This document shows positions 1 to 8,894 of a stretch of DNA of 32,819 nucleotides, piece by piece. A program made the translations under genes and the position numbers. Below the pieces are notes generated by a model that worked only from the letters and a program-made list of their open reading frames with translations, was not told the origin of the DNA and did not search any database. The stretch is from Chitinophagaceae bacterium UBA2793 (GTDB lineage: Bacteria > Bacteroidota > Bacteroidia > Chitinophagales > Chitinophagaceae). The stretch is taken from assembly GCA_002352045.1 (NCBI GenBank), contig DEHT01000012.1, positions 1-32,819 on the forward strand, in the 5' to 3' direction. Every line of letters starts with the position of its first letter. The first letter of the stretch is position 1.

Positions 1-470
1 GGGATTCTTGTCGGGGCTACAAAAACCTTCCTAAACTATAGATAGCATTTGCTTACACAAATTTTCATGAGTATAGGGGTTCATGCACTGGCTTACACAT
101 AAAAATGCAAATACTACCTATACGCCTTTAGAGTAATTATTTCGTAGTCCAACTGTTCGAATATTTTGTTTTGAGCAAGGATTAGTTGTTAGTTTACCTG
201 CAACACACTGCCATCTCAATACATTCCAAACATTATTTCTTTATTGCATCTGTAAAAGCGATATCAATAAAACCAAATAGAGTTGCCTTGAAATCCGGTC
301 ATCCAAATTAATTGACCATTCATCGGCAGTATAAACCATACAAGGTATTATGCATTGCAAGATACAGTAGCTAAACTATATCTTTGTTATGCACGTGAAT
401 GAAGCAAAGATCAAAAATGGATTCAGTGCATGGGTATGTATGCTGTTAAGACCGAGCTAAAAGCATTGCT
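1..470. other. Left-edge region without a supported gene
   Basis: No coding region can be supported here. A 14-codon open stretch runs in from the left edge and stops at 43-45, too short to assign. The region contains an imperfect inverted repeat (38-52 against 107-121, 13 of 15 positions pairing) that encloses a 9-bp direct repeat GCTTACACA (51-59 and 91-99). The last 120 bp hold the promoter of the ABC transporter operon, listed separately. Confidence 0.6.
355..386 (+). promoter_or_regulatory. Bacteroidota-type promoter of the ABC/M1 operon
   Basis: A TTG at 355-357 and a perfect TAnnTTTG -7 element (TATCTTTG, 379-386) are separated by 21 bp. This fits the Bacteroidota -33/-7 promoter. Transcription would start near 393 and leave an untranslated leader of about 75-80 nt before the ATG at 471. 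Confidence 0.6.
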
Positions 471-1346
471 ATGAATAAATTAATAATCAAAAATTTAAAC
501 AAAACCTACTCCAACGGAGTAAAAGCAATCAACAACATATCATTGGAAATAAACAATGGATTGTATGGATTGCTGGGCCCAAACGGTGCAGGGAAATCAT
601 CGCTCATGCGAACGATAGTTGGCCTGCAACAGGCGGATAGTGGTGAAATTATTTTCAACAACGTAAATGTTGTGGATGATACATTCTTCCTTAAAAAGCA
701 GTTGGGATTTTTACCGCAGGACTTTGGTGTGTATCCTAAAATTGCTGCATACGACCTGCTGAACCACCTGGCTATTTTGAAAGGAGTTACCGACGCCCAT
801 GAAAGAAAGGAACAAATATTATCGCTACTGCAAAAAGTAAATCTATATGCTTATCGAAAAAAAGAAGTACATACTTTTTCGGGCGGCATGAAACAAAGGT
901 TTGGCGTTGCTCAGGCATTATTGGGCAACCCGAAGATTATTATTGTAGATGAGCCAACAGCAGGACTTGACCCCGAAGAGCGTAACAGGTTTAATAGTTT
1001 GCTCAGTGAACTGGGAGAAGATATCATCATTATTCTTTCCACACATCTTGTGGAAGATGTTCGCAATTTGTGTTCGCAGATGGCTATCATACATAACGGG
1101 TCTGTTTTGAAACAAGGTAATCCTAATGAACTAATTGAAGACCTTCAGGGTCGCATTGGACGAAAGCAAATAAAAAAGCAGGAGCTCGAAGGTTATAAAC
1201 GAGATCACAGGGTTATATCCTCACAATTTATAACAGGCAATCTAAATATTCATATAAATGCCGATAGAATGCCTGCCGGGTTTCAGCCTATAGACCCTAC
1301 CCTGGAAGATGTGTATTTCTCTATTCTTAACCAGCCTGCAAATTAA
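471..1346 (+). CDS. ABC transporter ATP-binding protein
   Basis: This 291-residue cytoplasmic ATPase should power the membrane protein encoded 2 bp downstream. All nucleotide-binding motifs are visible: Walker A GPNGAGKS (residues 36-43), a Q-loop in LPQDFG (about 81-86), the signature FSGGMKQR (136-143), Walker B IIIVDEP with the catalytic Glu at 161, and the switch His at 192 (STHLV). The C-terminal 80 residues form the accessory tail common in exporters of the CcmA/NatA type. The ATG at 471 lies about 85 bp after a good promoter. The substrate is unknown; tight linkage to a permease-peptidase fusion suggests an envelope or peptide-related role, which is inference. Confidence 0.95.
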   Translation: MNKLIIKNLNKTYSNGVKAINNISLEINNGLYGLLGPNGAGKSSLMRTIVGLQQADSGEIIFNNVNVVDDTFFLKKQLGFLPQDFGVYPKIAAYDLLNHLAILKGVTDAHERKEQILSLLQKVNLYAYRKKEVHTFSGGMKQRFGVAQALLGNPKIIIVDEPTAGLDPEERNRFNSLLSELGEDIIIILSTHLVEDVRNLCSQMAIIHNGSVLKQGNPNELIEDLQGRIGRKQIKKQELEGYKRDHRVISSQFITGNLNIHINADRMPAGFQPIDPTLEDVYFSILNQPAN

Positions 1347-1348
1347 TT

Positions 1349-4300
1349 ATGACATCCTTATTTTTATTTGATATAAAGAGTCTCTTTAAAAGATGGAGTA
1401 CCTATGTATTACTGGTATTGATAGTTGCATTGGGCATATTGATGGGAAAAGAAGCACATTTTACAATTAGCGAAAGTGTTTATCAAAATTCACCATATCA
1501 AATTTCTTTTATCATCGCATTCTTCAGTTTATCAGTTATATTATTTTCAACCATTTTTGTAGCCCAAAATTTAAACAAAGAGATCGACCATAATTTTCAG
1601 CAGATAATTTTCAGCACTCCAATTAAAAAAAATCAATTTATTGCAGCAAGATTTTCATTTTTATTAATCATCAGTTTTTTCCTCACCGTTTTATTTACTG
1701 GATGCTTTTTGTTTGGCCATCAATTATCAGCATCCAACCTAAATAATGAGCCTGTTTCATTGCTCACTTATATTACACCTGTTCTCTTGTTTACTTTCAT
1801 CAACACACTTTTTGTTACGGCAGTGATAAGCTTTGCCGGATGGATTTCAAAAAACAAACTAATCATCTACGTGAGTGGGCTATTGCTGTACATGATATAT
1901 ATGGTTACGCTTATTTATTCGGGTTCACCTTTAATGGCAGGCTCATTGCCACAATCGGAACAATCGAGGTTCATTAGTGCTGTTGTGGATCCATTTGGAA
2001 TGTCAGCATTCTTTTACCAAACATCATCCTGGACGGTTGAACAAAGAAACACACAACTGGTTTCGATAAAGGGATTATTTGCCTTGAATAGAATGATTGT
2101 TGTACTCGTTTCTTTATTGTTAGTTTATATAAGTGTGAGAAAATTTAGTATTTCAAAAAGACAATCAAAGCGTACAACCAAATCAAAAGAAGACAAATAC
2201 GAGCAAAATTTTGTCTTTAGCTACAAACGCACAGCCACACAACACAATACCCGGGCGCATGCAAAATCGTTGCTTTCGTTTTCCAAAATACATTTAATCT
2301 ATATTGTAAAAAGCATTCCATTTGTATTGGCTTTATTGTGTGTATTCTTTACTGTAGGAATGGAAATGTATGCAGCCATTGAAAAGGGTCTCAGAATTCC
2401 ACAGCAATATGTAAGCTCGGGATTAATGGCCACTACCATTATTCAGCATTTTTATGAGTTAGGTTTGATCGTTGTATTGTTTTATGCATTTGATATTTTT
2501 TGGCGAAGCAACACGGTACGTTTTAACCTGATTGAAAACAGTACCGCCAATACTTCAACTTCATATTTTGCAAAGTGGATATCATTAACGGTAGTGGCAA
2601 TAATTTTTACCGTTGCATTAATTCTTGAAGGAATTGTATTCCAATTACTATACAACTATCCGGCCATTGAATGGAAAGTGTATAGCAATGTATTTCTTTT
2701 TATCAGCTTGCCATTGACTATAATGAGCGGATTTCTATTATTGATTAAAAGAATAATCCACCGGAAGTATGCAGGGCTTGGTGTTGCAATACTATTTGTT
2801 TTTTTAATGGCAACTTCCATTGGTAAAAACTTTATCACATATCCCCTTGCAAAAATATTCTACGTTATTCAGGTGAAGTACAGCGATATGAATGGATTTG
2901 GCATATATGGTTCTGCGTATTTAAAAGGAATGTTTTTTGGGCTTTGTAGTTTATTTGCATTGCTCAGTATTTACAACATGGTAAAGAAAACCAATAGGCG
3001 TTGGACAGTATGGATGCTGTTGATTGTGTCTGTCTCTTTATTTTCTTATATCGGCATAAAATTATTGGATGGATATAAGCCAAAAAGCGAAGGAGCCATT
3101 TTTGCAGCACTGGCAAATTATGAAAAGCAGTATCGTAAATATACCAACCGTCCTCAGCCAACTGTTACCAATATCATTACAACCGTAGATTTGTTTCCGG
3201 AAGAAAACGCTTATCATATTAAAGGCAGCTATACACTTGAAAACAAATCCCATTCAAACATCGACAGCATCCTGGTAAATTTTGCAAATGATTTTACAAT
3301 AAATAGTGCAACACTTCAAATTGCTGATGAAAAAATTACAGTCAACAATCAGTACCAAGTGCTTGCACTCCGGAAATCGTTAATGCCAAATCAAAAAGCA
3401 ATCTTTCATTTCAATATTTCCTACCATTGGAAGGCGGTGAACGGTCATCAATCATTTAATGCCATTGTAGAAAATGGTTCTTTTATGCGCATTAGCCGAT
3501 ACTATCCTCATTTTGGATATGTGCCGGAAAATGAAATTGAAGATGAGGCAGCAAGAAAAAAATATAAATTAGGAAACCAAACTGCACTTACTACTTTTGA
3601 TGCACCGAAGAAGGCTAATGATGATTTTATTACACTTGATATGACAATATCTACCTCGGGCAATCAAACGGCCATTGGCGTAGGTGAGCTAACCAAAAGT
3701 TGGAAACAACAAAATAGAAATTATTTTCAATACAAAACCAATGATCCTATTCCATTTCGTTTTGCTCTATCTTCTGCACAATACGCAGTAAAAAAAGAAA
3801 CCTATAAAGGCAAAAGTTTTGAGATCTACTATCACCCAACACATGCAGAAAATGTAGATCATCTTATGAATAGCGCCCGGTTAACCATGGATTATTGCGA
3901 AACAAATTTTGGAAACTATCCATTTAAAACTATCCGATTTGCAGAAATATCGGGCTTTACCAGTGGCTTTGCAGCTACGGCCTATCCTGCTACCATCTAC
4001 ATGACAGAGAACATGGTTTTTCATTCCAATATAAAAGCCGATAAGCAACAGGATGTGATCAATGAATTGGCAGGGCATGAATTAGCACACGAGTGGTGGG
4101 GCAATAATCAAATAAATCCTGATGACAGAGATGGGTCGGCCATGCTTACAGAAACGTTGGCCATGTACACCGAAATGATGTTGCTAAAAAAAATGTATGG
4201 GAAAGAAAAAATGTTGGAGCGTATAAAAATGCACCTCAACATTTATTCCTTCAGCAAAGGCTTTTCAGTAGAACAACCATTATATAAGGTGCAGCCAGGG

Positions 4301-4567
4301 GAAACACATATATCTTATTCAAAAGGAGCCGTGGTGATGTATCTGTTAAGTGAATTAATAGGTGAGCAAAAAGTAAATGAGGTGCTGAGAAGTTTTTTTG
4401 ACAAAAATAAATTCCCGAATCCAAAACCAGTTTCAACAGATTTTTTAACGGAGCTATACCGCTTAACGAACCCGGCCGTTCATCCTAAAATAGATACATT
4501 CTTTAAAAAAATTGAACCGTTAAGTTTAGGATTGCCATTAATGCAGGAAAATTCTTTGGGGCAATAA
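1349..4567 (+). CDS. ABC permease fused to M1-family metallopeptidase domain
   Basis: This 1072-residue protein joins two units. Roughly residues 1-590 contain two blocks of hydrophobic helices (about 15-265 and 320-580), as expected of an ABC-2-type permease. The rest is a soluble M1 (gluzincin) aminopeptidase-like domain: the zinc motif HELAH starts at residue 910, is followed by EWWGN, and a candidate third-ligand Glu lies in LTETLAMY about 20 residues later. The classical GAMEN exopeptidase motif is not visible; the equivalent stretch reads SGFAATAYP. Annotated Bacteroidota proteins with this fusion are known. The peptidase should face the periplasm after the last helix. The gene starts 2 bp after the ATPase stop, so the two are co-expressed. 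Function on a specific substrate is unknown. Confidence 0.9.
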   Translation: MTSLFLFDIKSLFKRWSTYVLLVLIVALGILMGKEAHFTISESVYQNSPYQISFIIAFFSLSVILFSTIFVAQNLNKEIDHNFQQIIFSTPIKKNQFIAARFSFLLIISFFLTVLFTGCFLFGHQLSASNLNNEPVSLLTYITPVLLFTFINTLFVTAVISFAGWISKNKLIIYVSGLLLYMIYMVTLIYSGSPLMAGSLPQSEQSRFISAVVDPFGMSAFFYQTSSWTVEQRNTQLVSIKGLFALNRMIVVLVSLLLVYISVRKFSISKRQSKRTTKSKEDKYEQNFVFSYKRTATQHNTRAHAKSLLSFSKIHLIYIVKSIPFVLALLCVFFTVGMEMYAAIEKGLRIPQQYVSSGLMATTIIQHFYELGLIVVLFYAFDIFWRSNTVRFNLIENSTANTSTSYFAKWISLTVVAIIFTVALILEGIVFQLLYNYPAIEWKVYSNVFLFISLPLTIMSGFLLLIKRIIHRKYAGLGVAILFVFLMATSIGKNFITYPLAKIFYVIQVKYSDMNGFGIYGSAYLKGMFFGLCSLFALLSIYNMVKKTNRRWTVWMLLIVSVSLFSYIGIKLLDGYKPKSEGAIFAALANYEKQYRKYTNRPQPTVTNIITTVDLFPEENAYHIKGSYTLENKSHSNIDSILVNFANDFTINSATLQIADEKITVNNQYQVLALRKSLMPNQKAIFHFNISYHWKAVNGHQSFNAIVENGSFMRISRYYPHFGYVPENEIEDEAARKKYKLGNQTALTTFDAPKKANDDFITLDMTISTSGNQTAIGVGELTKSWKQQNRNYFQYKTNDPIPFRFALSSAQYAVKKETYKGKSFEIYYHPTHAENVDHLMNSARLTMDYCETNFGNYPFKTIRFAEISGFTSGFAATAYPATIYMTENMVFHSNIKADKQQDVINELAGHELAHEWWGNNQINPDDRDGSAMLTETLAMYTEMMLLKKMYGKEKMLERIKMHLNIYSFSKGFSVEQPLYKVQPGETHISYSKGAVVMYLLSELIGEQKVNEVLRSFFDKNKFPNPKPVSTDFLTELYRLTNPAVHPKIDTFFKKIEPLSLGLPLMQENSLGQ

Positions 4568-4626
4568 TGTGTTTTCGTATTTAATGTCCATAATACTTAG
4601 GTAATACACTTAATTCCTTTAATTCA

Positions 4627-4649
4627 GAAGATGCCAGGCCTGGGTCTTC
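4627..4649 (+). terminator. Possible hairpin terminator after the ABC operon
   Basis: GAAGA...TCTTC arms enclose a CCAGGCCTGG palindrome, giving a compact hairpin 60 bp after the permease stop. The following sequence is only moderately T-rich, so termination is uncertain. Confidence 0.3.
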
Positions 4650-4792
4650 AACTTTAATTTCTCCTAATTCTTACAGTTTAAAAGGAGAACATTTTATCAT
4701 TCGGTAATCCCTGGTACAAATGTTTGTTTTGAAGATGGACTCGTATTATTTAACCTCCTTTTTTAAATGCGTTAATATTGCTACATTGCTTT

Positions 4793-5956
4793 ATGGCTGC
4801 AATACATCAACAGGTTAAAGAAACCTATCATCAATTATTTGGTTCGGATACTGATTCCATTTTATCGGTATCTCCCGGCAGGGTTAATATTATTGGCGAA
4901 CATACCGATTACAATGGCGGTTTTGTATTACCGGCTTCCATCAACAAAGCTGTTTACTTAGCCATTGGCTGGCGAAATGATGATGAAGTACACTTGTATG
5001 CAAAAGATTTGGATGAAAAGTTCAGCACTACTATTTCCGTTATACAACCGGGTGCTCACAAAGAATGGCCTGCTTATATTGTTGGCTCTGCGGCACAGTT
5101 TATGAAAAAAGGATTTGCATTAAAAGGGTTTAATGCAGTGCTAAGCAGCGATGTGCCCATTGGTGCAGGCTTGTCCTCGTCGGCAGCAGTTGAATGTGCT
5201 GTGGTTTTTGCGATAAACGAATTATTGAATGCAAAATTAGATCGCATAGAAATGCTTAAAATGGCTCAAAAAGCCGAGCATGAATATGCGGGTGTTATGT
5301 GCGGCATTATGGATCAATTTGCAAGTATGATGGGCAAAAAAAATAATGTATTAAAACTCGATTGTCGTTCTTTGGAATTTGAATATGTTCCCTTTGAGCC
5401 CGCAGGGTATAAAATTTTATTACTCAATACCAATGTAAAACATTCCCTGGCTTCATCGGAATACAATACCCGCCGCATGGAATGTGAGCAGGCGGTGCAA
5501 TGGGTAAAAGAACAGGAACCACAGGTAAACTCTTTGAGAGATATTGATATGGCTATGCTTCAAAAATATGTGTTGCCCAAAAGCGAGTTGATATTTAGGC
5601 GCAGCAGCTTTGTAGTAAATGAAAATGAAAGATTACACTCGGTATGCAGGCATTTACAAAGCGGCAATATTGCTGCTATGGGAAAACAAATGTATGCGGC
5701 TCATGCCGATATTAGCGCCAATTACGAAGTGAGTTGTAAAGAATTAGATTGGCTGGTGAATTATGTAAAACCCCACACATCGGTTGCAGGAGCCAGAATG
5801 ATGGGCGGCGGCTTTGGCGGCTGTACCATTAATATTGTAAAAGAAGAAGCCATTGATGCCCTTGTTCAAAATATTCAACCGGCTTACAGGGAAGCAATGA
5901 ACCTTGACCTGAGTTACTACATTGCCTCCATTGACGATGGAACACATTTAATGTAA
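4793..5956 (+). CDS. galK: Galactokinase
   Basis: Phosphorylates alpha-D-galactose to galactose 1-phosphate in the Leloir pathway. The galactokinase signature is complete (PGRVNIIGEHTDYNGG, residues 28-43), as are the GHMP ATP-binding motif GAGLSSSAA (124-132) and the C-terminal motif MMGGGFGGC. The catalytic Asp is D174 in GIMDQFAS, the same number as in the E. coli enzyme. The reading frame extends upstream to a TTG at 4778, but the ATG at 4793 gives the usual family N-terminus and a normal length of 387 residues. No galT, galE or galM is adjacent, so it stands as a single gene, convergent with the next one. Confidence 0.96.
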   Translation: MAAIHQQVKETYHQLFGSDTDSILSVSPGRVNIIGEHTDYNGGFVLPASINKAVYLAIGWRNDDEVHLYAKDLDEKFSTTISVIQPGAHKEWPAYIVGSAAQFMKKGFALKGFNAVLSSDVPIGAGLSSSAAVECAVVFAINELLNAKLDRIEMLKMAQKAEHEYAGVMCGIMDQFASMMGKKNNVLKLDCRSLEFEYVPFEPAGYKILLLNTNVKHSLASSEYNTRRMECEQAVQWVKEQEPQVNSLRDIDMAMLQKYVLPKSELIFRRSSFVVNENERLHSVCRHLQSGNIAAMGKQMYAAHADISANYEVSCKELDWLVNYVKPHTSVAGARMMGGGFGGCTINIVKEEAIDALVQNIQPAYREAMNLDLSYYIASIDDGTHLM

Positions 5957-6006
5957 ACAAGCCTTTGGTAAAGGAACAACAATAGCTTTTAGGAAAAATT
6001 TTTCTA

Positions 6007-7044
6007 TTAATTGATGGTCCAGGTTTCTTTACCTCTTAATAATTTATCGAGGTCGCCGTTGCCTGCTTTGGCAATTGCTTCGTCTAATTGCATAGTCATT
6101 ACATCTTCGTAGCAAGCCCTTTGGGTTTGGTAGAATACACCAAAAGGCCTGGGCAAATGGTTTGCAATGCGAGGGTCGTCAAACATTCTTATTAATATCT
6201 GCGCTTTGTAAAAATCTTTTTCATCGTGTACCCAAAGGTCGTCGGAAGAGGCCCCTTCTTCAAGGTTTACAATGATGGGCTTAAATCCATCCAATTTAAT
6301 TCCTTTGTTGTTGCCTGCGCCAAATACCAATGGCTTACCTTGTTCTAAAAACAACGCTTCATCGGGCTTGCTGCTTTTTTCGGTAAAAATTTCAAATGCC
6401 CCATCGTTAAAAATATTGCAGTTTTGATATATTTCTAAAAACGATGCACCCTTATGTTCCTGTGCACGCAACAGCATTGCTTGTAAATGTTTTGGATCTC
6501 TATCCATGGTGCGGGCAATAAAACTTGCATCGGCACCCATGGCTAATGCCAGTGGATTAAATGGATGGTCAATGCTTCCCATTGGAGTGCTTTTGGTAAT
6601 TTTATTTTCTTCGGAGGTGGGAGAGTATTGCCCTTTTGTTAAGCCATAAATTTGATTATTAAACAGCATAATGTTTACATCAAAATTTCTGCGAAGCAAG
6701 TGAATGGTGTGGTTACCACCAATACTAAGTCCATCGCCATCGCCGGTTACTATCCACACACTCAGTTCGGGGCGGGCAGCTTTTAAACCACTGGCAATAG
6801 CTGTTGCACGCCCATGAATACTGTGCATGCCATAAGTGTTCATATAATACGGAAAGCGGCTGCTGCATCCTATACCGCTAATAATTACAATATTTTCTCT
6901 TGGAATGCCAAGGGTAGGCATTATTTTTTGCACTTGTGCCAAAATAGAATAATCGCCACAGCCGGGGCACCAGCGAACTTCCTGGTCGGTTGCAAAATCT
7001 TTGGAAGTAAGTACGGGTTTATCTGAAGTGGTTGGTAGTGACAT
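6007..7044 (-). CDS. korB: 2-oxoacid:ferredoxin oxidoreductase, beta subunit
   Basis: Catalytic TPP-binding subunit of a 2-oxoacid:acceptor oxidoreductase, probably 2-oxoglutarate type, making acyl-CoA and reduced ferredoxin. WCPGCGDYS supplies Cys26 and Cys29; with Cys60 and Cys209 the four 4Fe-4S ligands have the spacing known for two-subunit archaeal/bacterial enzymes. GDGDG (101-105) and NNQIYG (129-134) are the TPP/Mg site. The partner alpha subunit, normally the adjacent upstream gene, is absent on both sides: upstream lies an AhpD-like gene, downstream galK. The gene has its own -7 element, so korA must be elsewhere if the enzyme works. The exact 2-oxoacid cannot be decided from sequence alone. 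Confidence 0.9.
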   Translation of the reverse strand: MSLPTTSDKPVLTSKDFATDQEVRWCPGCGDYSILAQVQKIMPTLGIPRENIVIISGIGCSSRFPYYMNTYGMHSIHGRATAIASGLKAARPELSVWIVTGDGDGLSIGGNHTIHLLRRNFDVNIMLFNNQIYGLTKGQYSPTSEENKITKSTPMGSIDHPFNPLALAMGADASFIARTMDRDPKHLQAMLLRAQEHKGASFLEIYQNCNIFNDGAFEIFTEKSSKPDEALFLEQGKPLVFGAGNNKGIKLDGFKPIIVNLEEGASSDDLWVHDEKDFYKAQILIRMFDDPRIANHLPRPFGVFYQTQRACYEDVMTMQLDEAIAKAGNGDLDKLLRGKETWTIN

Positions 7045-7061
7045 GATTGAAGATTATTAGG

Positions 7062-7069
7062 CAAATTTA
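7062..7069 (-). promoter_or_regulatory. -7 promoter element of korB
   Basis: The minus strand reads TAAATTTG, a perfect TAnnTTTG element, 17 bp upstream of the korB ATG. No clear -33 element was found at the expected distance. Confidence 0.45.
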
Positions 7070-7146
7070 CACAGAATTATAATTACAGGTTTCTATTTTG
7101 CTGATTCGAATGACCCCGAGAAAGTATTTCAACAAAATATTACCAA

Positions 7147-7488
7147 TCAATTTTTTAATTCTTCCCAAAATTCTGCAGCTCTTCGGGTGTGTGGAATTAC
7201 GATGGTGCCCCCCACAATATTGGCAACTGCAAATACTTCATACAATTCTTCTGTGCTTACTTTAAGCTCGTGAGCTTTCCACAAATGATATTTAATACAA
7301 TCATCGCATCTTAAAACCATACTTGCTACTAATCCAAGCAGTTCTTTGGTTTTAATGTCTAAAGCCCCGGCTGCATAGGTATTGGTATCTAAATTCCAAA
7401 GCCGTTTAATTACCAGGTTGTCTTTACTTAGAATAAGATCATTCATTCGGCTTCGGTAGTCGTTGAATTCTTGAACCAGATTGCTCAT
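7147..7488 (-). CDS. AhpD-like / carboxymuconolactone decarboxylase family protein
   Basis: A small cytoplasmic all-helical protein of 113 residues. The redox motif is Cys61-x-x-Cys64 followed by His68 (CDDCIKYH), as in AhpD-type alkylhydroperoxidases; this argues for thiol-peroxidase or disulfide chemistry rather than true carboxymuconolactone decarboxylation. The frame extends to a TTG at 7506, but the ATG at 7488 is preferred because a perfect -7 element lies at 7504-7511 and would overlap the longer version. It follows the sensor kinase gene with a 36-bp gap on the same strand and may be transcribed both from it and from its own promoter. Confidence 0.88.
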   Translation of the reverse strand: MSNLVQEFNDYRSRMNDLILSKDNLVIKRLWNLDTNTYAAGALDIKTKELLGLVASMVLRCDDCIKYHLWKAHELKVSTEELYEVFAVANIVGGTIVIPHTRRAAEFWEELKN

Positions 7489-7503
7489 AAAAAATAATTT
7501 GAG

Positions 7504-7511
7504 CAAAGTTA
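7504..7511 (-). promoter_or_regulatory. -7 promoter element of the AhpD-like gene
   Basis: The minus strand reads TAACTTTG, a perfect TAnnTTTG element, 15 bp before the ATG at 7488. It sits in the 36-bp gap after the kinase stop codon and predicts a leader of about 10 nt. It also settles the start codon choice. Confidence 0.5.
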
Positions 7512-7524
7512 AGCGGGGAAATTT

Positions 7525-8829
7525 TTATAGCGGAACAGAAACCTGAATAACAGTACCATTATTGGAATGAATATCAAAACTTCCTTTTATTTCACTCATT
7601 CTTTTCTGCATATTTTTTAGCCCATTTCCAAAAGTGTTTCCGTTTTGAAGGCCCATGCCATTGTCCTTAATAGTAAGAGATAAGTATTGATTGTTATAGT
7701 CAATGCTTACTTCTGCCATGTTGCCTCCGGAATGCTTTAAAATGTTGTGTAGCGATTCTTTAGCTATTAAAAACAAATTTTTTCGCTGCCTGCCGCTTAA
7801 GGTTAAATCTTTTGGAATATGGGCGTCAAGGTAGTATTGGAAGAGAATAGTTGAGTTTTCAAAAAAGTTTACGCCATGCTGGCGAACATATTCTGCAAAA
7901 TTTTGCACTGTATCATTTTCTGTATTTAAACTCCAAATAATGGTGTTCATTCTTTGTGAGATATCTTTTGCTGTAGCAGAAATTTTTGAAGCAAAACCAG
8001 CTTCTTCTATTGTAGGGTTGTTTCCTTCTTTTAAAACCATTAAGTCGCTCCACATTCTTATGCTGCTTAATCCACCGCCTACATCATCGTGCAAATCTGC
8101 AATTATCCTTTCTCTTTCGTTGGCAATGGCTTGTTGGCGGGCTAAAGCTACATTAATCAACGACTTTTCATTGTCGGCAATTTTTCTTTGTAGTGCTATG
8201 GTGAATAAAAATATATCGGTCAAAATACAAATGATAACCGGAATATAAGATCCTGCATTGCTAACAAATCCGGTTGGATATTTTGCATTTTGAATGCCTA
8301 ATAAAAGTGTAAAAATGCTGCCTATTATTACATTAATACTTCCCCAAATTACAAATTTGCCATAAGGAACTTTGTATTTAAACAAAGCTGTTACCATATA
8401 AAGCTGTACCGGAAACAAAACCATGCTTCCCAAGTAGTATGCAGTATCGTATGGTAACTTAAAAATATTTGCAAAAAGGCAGATAAAAGAAAAAACAAGG
8501 TAAAGTGCCAGTAGTATTCTAAAGATTCGATAAAGTGGTCTTGATTGTTTTTCGAGATTTAGATAGTGAATAATGAACAGCGTGTAGAAAACACTAATTA
8601 AAAACTGAATGGGTCGCTTAAGAATTTCCAAAGTAGCGACAATGGACGGATTGTTGTTGAAAGAAAATACTTCCGGTGTGGCGCACATATAATATAAAAC
8701 CAATAGCAGCAGGTAAATACTATAATACAAGTATTCGCTTTTTCTAAGAATTATAAACTGCAACAAAAAGTATAAGCACATAAAAATGCCTACACTTTCA
8801 AAAAACAATATCACCATGGTACTGCTCAT
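7525..8829 (-). CDS. 7TM sensor histidine kinase (HisKA_3 type)
   Basis: Membrane sensor kinase of 434 residues. The first ~215 residues form about seven hydrophobic helices, like a 7TMR-DISM-type 7TM input without its extracellular domain. The dimerisation/phosphoacceptor domain follows: ADLHDDVGGGLSSIR, phospho-His at about 247. The ATPase domain shows the N-box (about 355-367, KESLHNILKHS), DNGMG (G1) and FGNGLKNM (G2). This is the NarX/LiaS/DesK class that pairs with NarL-type regulators, and just such a gene lies 65 bp upstream on the same strand. The frame extends one codon to a TTG; the ATG at 8829 is preferred. The signal sensed is unknown. Confidence 0.93.
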   Translation of the reverse strand: MSSTMVILFFESVGIFMCLYFLLQFIILRKSEYLYYSIYLLLLVLYYMCATPEVFSFNNNPSIVATLEILKRPIQFLISVFYTLFIIHYLNLEKQSRPLYRIFRILLALYLVFSFICLFANIFKLPYDTAYYLGSMVLFPVQLYMVTALFKYKVPYGKFVIWGSINVIIGSIFTLLLGIQNAKYPTGFVSNAGSYIPVIICILTDIFLFTIALQRKIADNEKSLINVALARQQAIANERERIIADLHDDVGGGLSSIRMWSDLMVLKEGNNPTIEEAGFASKISATAKDISQRMNTIIWSLNTENDTVQNFAEYVRQHGVNFFENSTILFQYYLDAHIPKDLTLSGRQRKNLFLIAKESLHNILKHSGGNMAEVSIDYNNQYLSLTIKDNGMGLQNGNTFGNGLKNMQKRMSEIKGSFDIHSNNGTVIQVSVPL

Positions 8830-8894
8830 CAAGAAAGGCTGCTGCGTTTACAATTTTTAAGTAGCTGTTGCAAAATAAATTAAAATGATTACAA

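Noticed and set aside
5957..6006. Terminator between galK and korB
   Set aside because: Only short weak pairings (CCTTT/AAAGG, AAAAATTTTT) are present; no convincing stem with T-tail.
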